A DNA stretch of 64,000 nucleotides from Akkermansia muciniphila. GTDB lineage: Bacteria > Verrucomicrobiota > Verrucomicrobiia > Limisphaerales > BJHT01. The stretch spans positions 1-64,000 of the forward strand of contig CAMAUZ010000038.1 of the NCBI GenBank assembly GCA_945861535.1, read 5' to 3'. Below the pieces are notes generated by a model. It saw nothing but the letters and a program-made list of their open reading frames with translations. It had not been told where the DNA came from and did no database searches. A program made the translations under genes and the position numbers. Of the stretch, positions 25,962 through 32,463 are shown one piece after another. The first letter of the stretch is position 1; the number at the start of each line of letters is the position of its first letter.

Positions 25962-26603
25962 ATGACTACACCGCTTCGCCCCCGTTCCCTCCTTGCCACC
26001 ACCACCCGTTTCGCGCGCTTCGCCGCGCTCGTCGCCGCGTGCGGCGCGCTCACCCTTGCCGCCGCGCGGGCGGATGATTGGAAACCCGAGCCGGGCTTCA
26101 TCAGCCTGTTCAACGGCAAGGACCTCACCGGGTGGGGCTATCGCGACAAGGACGCGAAGGTGCTGGAGAATTTCGACGGCAAGCTCAACGCCAGCGACGC
26201 CCGTTACACCGCGCGCGACGGCATGCTCGTCGTCAATCCGCGCGATCCCGCCAAAGGCCCGCCGCTGCGGCAGTTGTGGAGCACGCAGGAGTTTCCGAAA
26301 AACTTCATCCTCAAGCTCGACTTCAAGGCCGCGGTAAACGCCGACAGCGGCATCTTCCTGCGCAAACCGCAGCTCCAGTGCCGCGACTATCTCGTCGCCG
26401 GCCCGTACAAAATGCTGAAGAAGTACAAGGCGCAGGACTGGAATCAGATCGAGGTGGTGGTGAAGGACAACGTCGCCCATTGCACCTGCAACGGCGAAGT
26501 CCTCGAGGCCGCGCTCAAGCTCCCGCCCACCGGCCCGATCGGCCTAGAAGCCGACCGCGGCGAGATGGATTACCGGCATATTCAGATCAAAGAGTTGCCG
26601 TAA
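25962..26603 (+). CDS. Secreted DUF1080 (3-keto-disaccharide hydrolase family) protein
   Basis: A 213-residue exported protein with a long signal region ending in ALTLAAARADD and a single DUF1080 domain: FISLFNGKDLTGWGYR at the front, the conserved WSTQEFPKNFILKLDFK and SGIFLRK blocks, and a DYRHIQIKELP ending. The domain has a concanavalin-like fold and is abundant in Planctomycetota and Verrucomicrobiota; some members hydrolyse 3-keto sugars. The start at 25962 is preceded by repeat sequence; the longer frame to 25782 reads through that repeat and was rejected. A perfect 10-bp hairpin follows 40 bases after the stop. Confidence 0.9.
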   Translation: MTTPLRPRSLLATTTRFARFAALVAACGALTLAAARADDWKPEPGFISLFNGKDLTGWGYRDKDAKVLENFDGKLNASDARYTARDGMLVVNPRDPAKGPPLRQLWSTQEFPKNFILKLDFKAAVNADSGIFLRKPQLQCRDYLVAGPYKMLKKYKAQDWNQIEVVVKDNVAHCTCNGEVLEAALKLPPTGPIGLEADRGEMDYRHIQIKELP

Positions 26604-26642
26604 CAGGATTCCACAGCCGCCCGCGCCAACTCCAAACGCGAA

Positions 26643-26666
26643 CGCCCGCAACCGAAGTTGCGGGCG
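26643..26666. terminator. Perfect 10-bp hairpin after the DUF1080 gene
   Basis: CGCCCGCAAC and GTTGCGGGCG pair perfectly around a CGAA tetraloop, forty bases after the stop of the plus-strand gene. There is no T run, so it is either a weak or Rho-assisted terminator, or a short palindromic repeat. Confidence 0.45.
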
Positions 26667-26724
26667 GTTCGGCCGGTGCACAACAGCGGCGACCCGGGAG
26701 CGGCCGCGAGCCAGGCCGGCAAAC

Positions 26725-26763
26725 AAAAAACCGCGTGACGGCCCGGCTTGGGCTGCCACGCGG
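26725..26763 (-). terminator. Rho-independent terminator of the downstream (B) module
   Basis: On the minus strand CCGCGTG and CACGCGG pair, enclosing an inner GCCC/GGGC stem, and are followed by TTTTTTG. It lies just past the end of the small open frame at 26767 and about 280 bases past the receiver gene. It suggests the minus-strand transcript runs through that small frame. Confidence 0.75.
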
Positions 26764-26766
26764 TGC

Positions 26767-27030
26767 TCACCGCAGCGAGCGGGCGAGGGACCGCCATTTT
26801 TCCGGAGGACGATCCCGACCCGCACATGGTGGCGGCAGCGACGCGTAGGCGCGGGGCGGATCGGACATCGCCGGGGGCACGCAGGCCTGCGGGCGGCGGC
26901 GGATTTGGTGGAGCCAGGGGAGGCGGATGACCACGAGTTGATGAGGTTCCTTGGTGCAGCCGCGTTTTTTCATGGCGCGAGGGCTGCGGGCGTTGTCCGC
27001 GACGTAGGAGGTGGCTTTTCTGGCACTCAT
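26767..27030 (-). CDS. Doubtful 87-residue protein at the end of the B module
   Basis: The frame starts 11 bases after the truncated receiver gene and ends at the terminator. I do not recognise the product, which is basic and Pro/Arg-rich. A short part (HQLVVIRLPWLHQIRRR...VPPAM) can be laid against the LVVQPGPICR...VPAQM part of the 56-residue proteins nearby, but only weakly. The position between a co-directional gene and a terminator is the main reason to list it; the frame could be fortuitous in such GC-rich DNA. Confidence 0.3.
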   Translation of the reverse strand: MSARKATSYVADNARSPRAMKKRGCTKEPHQLVVIRLPWLHQIRRRPQACVPPAMSDPPRAYASLPPPCAGRDRPPEKWRSLARSLR

Positions 27031-27041
27031 AAACTTGGGCG

Positions 27042-27425
27042 TCAGGCGGCGGCGCGGTTGTCTTGGAGCAGGCCGGCGATCATGTCCTGCACGGTTTGCA
27101 GCGAGTAGGGCTTGGTGAGGTGCGGGCAGGCGGTTTCTTCGAGAAATTCGCGCGCGCCGTTGCCGACCGAGTCGCCGGTGAGAAAGACGATGCGATGGGT
27201 CAGCTCGGGATGTTCCGCCACGGCGCGGCGGTAGAATTCCTGGCCGTCCATGCCGGGCATGCGGAAGTCGGAGAGGATCACGTCGTAGCGATCACGGGCG
27301 AGCATCTCCAGGGCGTCCTCACCGGCGTTGGCGGTGGCGGCCTGGTAGCCGAACATGTCGAGCACGAGCACGCGCGGGGTGGCGGTGGCGGTTTCCGGGG
27401 CGAGGGATTCGGTGAGGGTGGTCAT
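27042..27425 (-). CDS. Stand-alone receiver domain with an internal deletion (copy B)
   Basis: A 127-residue protein, closely similar to the receiver encoded at 28458-28889. It keeps one Asp of the acidic pocket (D23), phospho-acceptor D53 (ILSDFRMPGMDG), T83 and K105 (TKP), but lacks 14 residues directly after VLVLD. Those include the second acidic pocket residue and most of helix 1. Metal binding, and so phosphorylation, should be impaired. There is no output domain. It follows the 56-residue protein gene by 76 bases of short tandem repeats. Relative to copy A the deletion is in frame, so the protein may still be made, perhaps as a decoy, or may be starting to decay. Confidence 0.85.
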   Translation of the reverse strand: MTTLTESLAPETATATPRVLVLDMFGYQAATANAGEDALEMLARDRYDVILSDFRMPGMDGQEFYRRAVAEHPELTHRIVFLTGDSVGNGAREFLEETACPHLTKPYSLQTVQDMIAGLLQDNRAAA

Positions 27426-27500
27426 GGGAGTTAGGAGTTGGGAGTTAGGAGTTGGGGATCAGGAGTTGAGGATCAGGGGGCAGGAGTCAGGGGGCTGGGA
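27426..27500. repeat. Short tandem repeats 'GGAGTTAGGAGTT' / 'GGGGATCAGGAGTT'
   Basis: TTAGGAGTTGGGAGTTAGGA and GTTGGGGATCAGGAGTTGAG form five or six degenerate units of about 8-14 bases. They occupy the place where module A has the 54-residue frame, so this spacer has diverged between the two modules. Confidence 0.6.
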
Positions 27501-27501
27501 T

Positions 27502-27672
27502 TCAGACAAGGGTGGTGGTGCGGGCGGTGCGGACGGCCATTTGCGCGGGGATGGATTTGGTGAGCAGCGGGATGGTGCCACTGCGGCGAATCTGACCCGG
27601 CGTGATCGTCAAGGGGATCGCGGCGGTGGCGATGAATCGGATCGGGAGGGTTTGTGGACGGGTGGAGTTCAT
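27502..27672 (-). CDS. 56-residue protein of a two-copy unknown family (copy B)
   Basis: A short gene of exactly 56 codons plus stop, beginning MNSTRPQTLPIRFIATAAIP. It aligns end to end, without gaps, with the 56-residue product at 29160-29330: shared are MN, Q-x-LP(I/V), F-x-AT, PG-x-I-x-R-x-G, PLL-x-KS and PAQM. I do not recognise the family. There is no signal peptide, membrane helix or Cys pair. It starts 11 bases after the stop of the truncated transglutaminase-like gene, so translation is probably coupled. The same order and length in both modules argues strongly that this is a real gene. Confidence 0.7.
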   Translation of the reverse strand: MNSTRPQTLPIRFIATAAIPLTITPGQIRRSGTIPLLTKSIPAQMAVRTARTTTLV

Positions 27673-27683
27673 GGCGGTGACGA

Positions 27684-27944
27684 TTAGAAATTGGCGGCGA
27701 GGCGGGGGGCGGAAGGGGAGGCGACGACAACGGCGACCGCGGGTTGGGGCGGGCGAGTCGCGGCGGCGGGACCGGGTGCCTGAAGCTCCGTGCGCAGTTC
27801 GAACCGGAGGCTGGCGAAGCGGGCGGCCAGGCCTTCAGGCGTGAGGGCGGCGGGCTTGGTGAGTTCGGCGGCGGACCCCGCGGCGGCGGTCAGCAGGAGG
27901 GCCAGGATCAATCCGGGCCGGGTGATTTTTGCGTTGTCGCTCAT
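27684..27944 (-). CDS. Secreted protein, transglutaminase-like gene with its core deleted (copy B)
   Basis: An 86-residue exported protein. Its first 60 residues match the full-length protein at 29374-29973: MSD-AK signal peptide, then LTPEGLAARFASLRFELRTE against LTPERLAARFANFKFELRAE. Its last residues (APRLAANF) match the end (VRRIVANF). About 110 residues between these ends are missing, including the whole Cys-His-Asp catalytic core. The frame is kept. What remains is a signal peptide, a short conserved segment and a tail, so any function would be non-catalytic. Confidence 0.8.
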   Translation of the reverse strand: MSDNAKITRPGLILALLLTAAAGSAAELTKPAALTPEGLAARFASLRFELRTELQAPGPAAATRPPQPAVAVVVASPSAPRLAANF

Positions 27945-28150
27945 GCCGGGAAGTAGAGCAGCGGCAATGCCAGCGCGGGCGCGGGGCGCCTGGGGATTTT
28001 GTTACTGAAAAATTGTCCGGCGTTGGGGCGAAGTGTCCCGCAGTGTCCCGCGCATAGACAGGCGTGGAGAAAACGCGTGGTCCGCCACGGTCCGGCACGC
28101 ACCGCGTGGTCCGCCGCGGGACCGTGGTCCGGTCCGAATTCGTGGTCCGG
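27945..28150 (-). promoter_or_regulatory. Conserved leader of module B with TGTCC and GGTCC arrays
   Basis: The 200 bases upstream of the first gene of module B match those of module A (29974-30167). Both carry several AAGTGTCC/GTGTCCCGC units followed by an array of GTGGTCCGCC/GGTCCGG units, and both have a minus-strand TGGCA-N8-TGCT with the GG-N10-GC spacing of sigma-54 promoters. That box is so close to the ATG that the message would be leaderless, so it is only a candidate. The rest of this gap (28151-28401) holds nothing I can support. Confidence 0.45.
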
Positions 28151-28401
28151 CGCACGGCTTGGCCGGGTTGAAGCGATGAAGGGTTGCCAGGTGCAAGGGG
28201 AGGGGCGGGGAAGCGGTGGCAGGAGGAGACGGACGGGGCCACGGGCGTCGCGAAGACCGGGGTGGGTCATGAGTTGGCCCATCCCCCGCGGCAATGAAAT
28301 GGAGGGCGGCCGCGACGAAAGAGGCGAGCGACAGGCGGGGGCGGGAGCTTGCTCCGACTTTTGCAGAATGCTGCGGGGGGCGGTGCGCGCCGCCCCTTCC
28401 G

Positions 28402-28429
28402 AATAAAAAAAGCGGGGCACAAGCCCCGC
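28402..28429 (-). terminator. Rho-independent terminator of module A
   Basis: On the minus strand GCGGGGC-TTGT-GCCCCGC is followed by TTTTTTTATT, 29 bases after the receiver gene. It is a textbook terminator and separates module A from module B transcriptionally. Confidence 0.9.
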
Positions 28430-28457
28430 ATGCTCCAAATCTTGGGTTGGCCCGGAA

Positions 28458-28889
28458 TCAGGCCGCGACAGGCTCCGCCTGGAGCAGGTCGGCGATGATT
28501 TCCTGCACGTTTTGCAGCGAGCACGGCTTGGTGAGCAGCGGGCAGGCGGTGGCTTCGATGAACTGCCGCGCGCCCGGGCCGACGGAAAAGCCGGTGAGGA
28601 AAACCACGCGCCGGGCCAGTTCGGGATGCGCGGCGACGGCGCGCCGGTAGAATTCCTGGCCGTCCATGCCGGGCATGCGGAGGTCGGAGACCACGACATC
28701 GAAGTGCTCGAAGGCGAGCAATTCGAGCGCCTCTTCGCCGGCGTTGGCGGTGGCGGCCTGGTAGCCATAGATGTCGAGCATGGAGCCGAGCATCTGGGTG
28801 AGCATCGTGTTGTCGTCGAGCACCAGCACGCGCGGGGCGGGGTTGGCGTAGGCGATTTCAGGCGCAGCGGTGGCGGGGTAAGTGGTCAT
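28458..28889 (-). CDS. Stand-alone receiver domain protein (copy A)
   Basis: A 143-residue single-domain response regulator. Acidic pocket D25-D26 (VLVLDDN), phospho-acceptor D69 (VVSDLRMPGMDG), T99 (FLTG) and K121 (LTKP) are all present, so phosphorylation by a histidine kinase is expected. There is no output domain; it would act by protein contact or as a phosphate sink. A 20-residue N-terminal extension is poorly conserved with copy B. No kinase gene is in the window. It is the last gene of module A, directly before a strong terminator. Confidence 0.93.
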   Translation of the reverse strand: MTTYPATAAPEIAYANPAPRVLVLDDNTMLTQMLGSMLDIYGYQAATANAGEEALELLAFEHFDVVVSDLRMPGMDGQEFYRRAVAAHPELARRVVFLTGFSVGPGARQFIEATACPLLTKPCSLQNVQEIIADLLQAEPVAA

Positions 28890-28952
28890 GGGAGTGAGAA
28901 TTTTTCGGCGGGACGGCGACCGGGAATGGACGGTGTCAGCGTGGCGCCGGGC

Positions 28953-29117
28953 CTATTTGGAGCGCCGGGGTGTGGCGTTGCTTTTGTCGGTGCCGAACCG
29001 GACGGCGAGGATCTGCTGGGTCAGGCGGCTGACCACGGGCGGGATGACGACGCGGACGCGGTGGCCGGGGCACGGGTTGGCGTTTTGGTGGGCGAGGGTT
29101 TTGCCGAGTGTGAGCAT
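28953..29117 (-). CDS. 54-residue protein in module A, possible relative of the 56-residue family
   Basis: A short frame starting MLTLGKTLAHQNANPCPGHR, between the 56-residue protein gene and the receiver gene, with spacers of 42 and 63 bases. Its middle (HRVRVVIPPVVSRLTQQIL) can be aligned with TPMVRLVVQPGPICRHGVRPLL of the neighbouring product, suggesting a distant paralogue. There is no counterpart in module B. No clear ribosome-binding site was seen. I would accept it only because of its position and this faint similarity. Confidence 0.42.
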   Translation of the reverse strand: MLTLGKTLAHQNANPCPGHRVRVVIPPVVSRLTQQILAVRFGTDKSNATPRRSK

Positions 29118-29159
29118 AAGTGTTTTGGCTGAGTGGTGGTTGGTGGTGGAACGGAAAAT

Positions 29160-29330
29160 TCAGCGCCCGGGGTTCTGCGCCGCGGCGGCGGTCATCTGCG
29201 CAGGGACCGACTTGCGCAGCAGCGGCCGGACGCCGTGGCGGCAGATGGGGCCGGGTTGCACGACGAGGCGGACCATCGGCGTGGCGGCGAACTGGACCGG
29301 GAGCAGGATTTGTTTGTGCGATTTGTTCAT
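29160..29330 (-). CDS. 56-residue protein of a two-copy unknown family (copy A)
   Basis: A gene of 56 codons plus stop, starting MNKSHKQILLPVQFAATPMV. It aligns without gaps with the product at 27502-27672 (see that entry for shared positions). It is basic, has one Cys, no signal peptide and no membrane helix. It lies 43 bases after the full-length transglutaminase-like gene and before the receiver gene, exactly as in module B. Its product might be a peptide partner or substrate of the neighbouring proteins, but this is only inference from position. Confidence 0.72.
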   Translation of the reverse strand: MNKSHKQILLPVQFAATPMVRLVVQPGPICRHGVRPLLRKSVPAQMTAAAAQNPGR

Positions 29331-29373
29331 GGCGGGGTGCGGCGGGTGTTTCGCGAGGCGGGGGTGGAAAGGC

Positions 29374-29973
29374 TCAAAAGTTGGCGACGATGCGGCGGAC
29401 GGGAGTGGCGGCGCGGGCGGTGGCGGTAATCGCGTTGGCGGCGACGGTGTGCTGGCCGTTGCGATAGACCGTTTGCAGCGTGCGCTCGTCACCGTTGCGC
29501 CAGGAGAACTCGGAGACGGCGGTCCATTCCGTGTTGAACGACCGGGCGACCTTGCGGGCGATGTCGGTGAGCGAGCCGTTGCAGGGCACGGCGGGACGGC
29601 TGGCGGCGCGGACGTTGAAGTCAAGATAGCTGCGGGTTTCCTCGATGTAGCAGACCGCGTGGAGGTAGCCGGGCATGCGAATCTCGATCAGGTGCGGCGT
29701 GTAACCGCGGGCGCGGAGCAGGTCGGCGGCGAGGGTTGCGAAGTCGTCGCAATCGCCGGAGCCGCGGGCGAGGAACTGGCGGGGCGCCTGGACCTCGGCG
29801 CGCAGCTCAAACTTGAAATTGGCGAAGCGCGCGGCGAGGCGTTCCGGCGTGAGGGTGGTGTCGCGCTGCAGTTCCTCGAGGGTCAGGGCGGGCGCGGCGG
29901 CCGCGGTGGCGGCGGTGATGAAAAGCAGTGCCAGCGTCAGAATTGCGCGGGCGGATTTGGCGATGTCGCTCAT
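29374..29973 (-). CDS. Secreted transglutaminase-like cysteine protein (copy A)
   Basis: A 199-residue exported protein with signal peptide MSDIAKSARAILTLALLFI, a conserved spacer (LTPERLAARFANFKFELRAE) and a transglutaminase/bacterial-protease fold. GSGDCDDFATLAADLLRARG carries the Cys, YLHAVCYI the His and SYLDFNV the Asp. This Cys-His-Asp order is the classic core of the superfamily. Members cross-link or cleave peptides, and those next to signalling genes often process envelope proteins. It heads a minus-strand set with small proteins and a receiver. A copy lacking the core is at 27684-27944. The substrate is unknown. Confidence 0.85.
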   Translation of the reverse strand: MSDIAKSARAILTLALLFITAATAAAAPALTLEELQRDTTLTPERLAARFANFKFELRAEVQAPRQFLARGSGDCDDFATLAADLLRARGYTPHLIEIRMPGYLHAVCYIEETRSYLDFNVRAASRPAVPCNGSLTDIARKVARSFNTEWTAVSEFSWRNGDERTLQTVYRNGQHTVAANAITATARAATPVRRIVANF

Positions 29974-30167
29974 GCCGGGCAGTAGAGCAGCGGCAATGCC
30001 AGCGCGGGTGCGGTCGGCGCGGGGAACGGCGGTCAGGAAAATTGTCCCGCGCTGTGGCGAAGTGTCCTGAACTGTCTTGGGATCGGACAGGCGGGCGGGT
30101 GATCCGGCGGCCGGGTGTGGTCCGCCGTCCGCAGTGGTCCGGCGCGGGACCGGTCCGCGGTCCGATT
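29974..30167 (-). promoter_or_regulatory. Conserved leader of module A with TGTCC and GGTCC arrays
   Basis: It matches 27945-28150 almost throughout. Candidate elements on the minus strand are repeats of GGACAC/GGGACA at about 30045-30085, an array of GGACC units at about 30115-30165, and TGGCA-N8-TGCT at 29986-30001, with GG-N10-GC spacing but only 12 bases before the ATG. The regularly spaced half-sites suggest a protein-binding region; the regulator is unknown. Confidence 0.45.
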
Positions 30168-30225
30168 GGCGAGAGGTGTAAAGAGTGGCGGGCGGAACCG
30201 CTGCGCGGGCGCGTCAACTCCGGCC

Positions 30226-30584
30226 TTTGTAGGAGACGACGTGAGGAGGCTCCAACCCTTTTTGCAAGAGGCTCCGAGTTGACGGGAGGAGGTTAGAGCC
30301 TGCCAACGTACCACTCTCCGCCTCCACCTCGATTCCCGTTTTCGGCGCCCAAATCTGACATCATTAACGCTCTGTCAGCGCGGGACTTGGCAAAACTTTG
30401 TCGCATATGCGACAAAGTTTTGTAGATGTCGTGGCGCGGGTTTTCCCCGCGGCTTTGGTCTCATTCCTCTGCGCCCAGAAAAGGGCACCGACCGCCAACC
30501 TCCCCCGCTTCGCCTTCTGCGCACGCTGGCCCCATGCTGCGCCGGTGTGGTGCTCGGGTTCTCCTCACGCCGGCTCCTACAAAA
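30226..30584. mobile_element. MITE-like element 2 with central 32-bp palindrome
   Basis: The left end TTTGTAGGAGACGACGTGAG is mirrored by CTCACGCCGGCTCCTACAAA at the right end. A perfect 32-bp palindrome with core TTTGTCGCATATGCGACAAA sits at 30390-30421, within one base of the exact centre of the element. The inner sequence differs from element 1 at 15430-15763, apart from the palindrome. No gene is supported in the gap from 30168 to 30608. Confidence 0.55.
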
Positions 30585-30608
30585 GGCGTACCCGCTCCGG
30601 CGGGGCGC

Positions 30609-31370
30609 TCACAACCCGGTGGGATGATCGAGAAACATCCACGGGACTTTGAATTTCGCGGCGAGGTGTTCGGCGAGCGCTTTCACCCCAAACGTCTCGG
30701 TCGCGTAGTGGCCGCCGTAGAAAACGTTCAGGCCAAGGTCTTCGGCGAGGGCGTAGGTCCAGTGTGGGCCTTCGCCGGTGATGAAGGTGTCCACGCCTTC
30801 GCTGGCCGCGATTTTCATGCTGCCGCCCGCGCCTCCGGTCACGACGCCGATGCGCTGACAGATATCGCCGCCGCCGGGAAGCAGCTTGGGAGCCGCGCCG
30901 AGGGCTTGGGCGAGGCGGATGGTGAGTTCAATACGGGTGAGGCGGGTGGTGCTTTGCAGGCCGATGAACTGGCCTTTCTCGAAGAAGAAAGGTTTCAGCC
31001 GGCGCAGGCCGAGGGCGGTGCAGAGGCGGGCGTTGTTGCCGAGCTGCGGATGCGCGTCGAGCGGCAGGTGCGAACTGTAAACGGCGAGGTTGTTTTCGAG
31101 CAGGCAGCGGAGGAGTTCGCGCCGCGCGCCGGTCCACGGATGGCTCGGTCCCCAGAAAAGCCCGTGGTGGACCAGGAGCAGATCGGCTCCGGCGGCGACG
31201 GCGAGTTTCACGGTCGCGAGCGAGGCATCGACGGACGCGGCGATGCGCGTGACGGAGCCGTCGTTCTCGACTTGCAGGCCGTTGGCCGCGCCGTCCCAGT
31301 CGCGGAATTCAGCGGTGCGCAGGAGGCGGTCGCAGTGGGTGACGAGGGCGGGGAGCAGGCGTTTCGGCAT
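30609..31370 (-). CDS. Nif3-like dinuclear metal centre protein
   Basis: A 253-residue protein of the Nif3/YbgI (GTP cyclohydrolase I type 2-like) family, which forms hexameric rings holding two metal ions per subunit. The metal-ligand blocks are present: LLLVHHGLFWG, VYSSHLPLDAH and the late GGHYATETFG with His and Glu. The length fits the short (YbgI-like) form without the insert domain. The start MPKRLLPAL was chosen; the extra 25 residues to 31445 look non-coding. The true substrate of the family is not settled. The gene stands alone. Confidence 0.9.
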   Translation of the reverse strand: MPKRLLPALVTHCDRLLRTAEFRDWDGAANGLQVENDGSVTRIAASVDASLATVKLAVAAGADLLLVHHGLFWGPSHPWTGARRELLRCLLENNLAVYSSHLPLDAHPQLGNNARLCTALGLRRLKPFFFEKGQFIGLQSTTRLTRIELTIRLAQALGAAPKLLPGGGDICQRIGVVTGGAGGSMKIAASEGVDTFITGEGPHWTYALAEDLGLNVFYGGHYATETFGVKALAEHLAAKFKVPWMFLDHPTGL

Positions 31371-31424
31371 GGCGCGATGGAAACAGAACGGGCGGGTGGT
31401 GCAAGCGTGGCCGCCGGTGGAGAG

Positions 31425-31665
31425 GAAAAAAAGCTCCAAGCTCAAAGGCTAAAGCTCAAGGGAAGGACCAAGGGCCAAGCGCCAATTGCCAGTCCCACGA
31501 GTGACGCGGCGCGCGTGTTTTTTTGCGAAGCCGTTATCACGTTACCGACGGCTGTGCTGAGTGTGGCGCGGCCCGGTTTTTCCACAGCCCTGATCATTGC
31601 ATTGCTGATCCCAGCTTGTTCCTTGGACCTTCCCTTGAGCTTTGTGCTTTGGGCTTCGAGCTTCC
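31425..31665. repeat. 'AAAGCTCAAGGGAAGGACCAAG' inverted repeat with spacer
   Basis: The left arm AAGCTCAAAGGCTAAAGCTC and GGGAAGGACCAAGG (31435-31470) pairs with CCTTGGACCTTCCCTTGAGC and TTTGTGCTTTGGGCTTCGAG (31620-31665). The centre contains lower-GC sequence including CGTTATCACGTTACCGACGG, which shows no gene. The family also occurs near 7420 and at 22378-22520. Confidence 0.65.
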
Positions 31666-31758
31666 GCCCTCCCTCCCCAACGCCGTGCGGGGAGCTTCGC
31701 GGGTGGGCGGCCCCGAGTCTGGCCTTGAGTTTCGGCGGGGCGGGCGTTGCATGGGGTG

Positions 31759-32088
31759 ATGTTTCAATACATCGCGCTGGCCAAGAATAAGTCATGGGTT
31801 CCCGGTCCCTATGCCGGGGTCGAATTGCTGGTGCTGCGCAAGGACGCGGTCACCGGCGGTGTCACCGTGCTGCGAAAATTTCACGCGGGGGTGACCGTGC
31901 CGGCCCACACGCATCCACTGGCGAACGAGTCGGTGTATGTGCTCTCGGGCGAATGGGAGGAGGCGGGCGTGGTTTACACCGCGGGATCGTTTTTCTTCGC
32001 GCCCAAAGGCGAGCAGCACGGACCGCATGTGGCGCGCACGGAGGTGATCAGTCTCACGTCGTTTGACGGGCCGCTGACGATTGCGTGA
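31759..32088 (+). CDS. Cupin domain protein
   Basis: A 109-residue single cupin. The metal-binding signature is clear: PAHTHPLANESVYVLSGEWEEAG supplies two His and one Glu, and APKGEQHGPH supplies the last His. It resembles ChrR-type and small stand-alone cupins that bind metal and may act as dioxygenases, sensors or isomerases. The start at 31759 (MFQYIALAKNKSW) was preferred; an ATG four codons upstream is also possible. The substrate cannot be told and no operon partner is evident. Confidence 0.85.
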   Translation: MFQYIALAKNKSWVPGPYAGVELLVLRKDAVTGGVTVLRKFHAGVTVPAHTHPLANESVYVLSGEWEEAGVVYTAGSFFFAPKGEQHGPHVARTEVISLTSFDGPLTIA

Positions 32089-32211
32089 GGCGTTAAGGGT
32101 ACTGGGAGGGAAACAAGGCGAACCCGTGGGCCGCGGCGTTCGCCTTGCCCCCGGCTAATTTTCTGCAGTGCGCCGATCGCGCAGGGGTGTTTCCGTGCGG
32201 CAGCTTGTCCC

Positions 32212-32322
32212 CGGTACCGCAGGCGTCCTCGCCTGCGAGTTCCGGCGGCGTCTCGCCGCTCGGACCGATGGCCGGGGCGCGGACGTCCCGCCACTCGCAG
32301 GCGAGGACGCCTGTGGTACCCA
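32212..32322. repeat. Palindromic 'GGTACCGCAGGCGTCCTCGC' element
   Basis: GGTACCGCAGGCGTCCTCGC at the left is answered by GCGAGGACGCCTGTGGTACC at the right around a GC-rich centre. A sister copy is at 55341-55443. The remainder of the 32089-32463 gap includes CTTATCCGTGTTCATCAGTG next to CCATCCGTGGTTTTCC, another short dispersed motif, and no gene. Confidence 0.7.
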
Positions 32323-32463
32323 CGGAGAGCGCCCGTCCCCGGGCGCAGCAGGGTGGACTGCGGGAGAATGGACGCGAATGGGAATGCAAAATCCGCCTCT
32401 CCGGTTCTTATCCGTGTTCATCAGTGTCCATCCGTGGTTTTCCAATTCCGGCCCGTCCCCACC

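Noticed and set aside
27999..28406. Plus-strand frame of 135 residues between modules A and B
   Set aside because: It runs over the conserved leader and the terminator of the minus-strand genes and is Arg/Gly-rich; no homologous frame is kept at the matching leader of module A.
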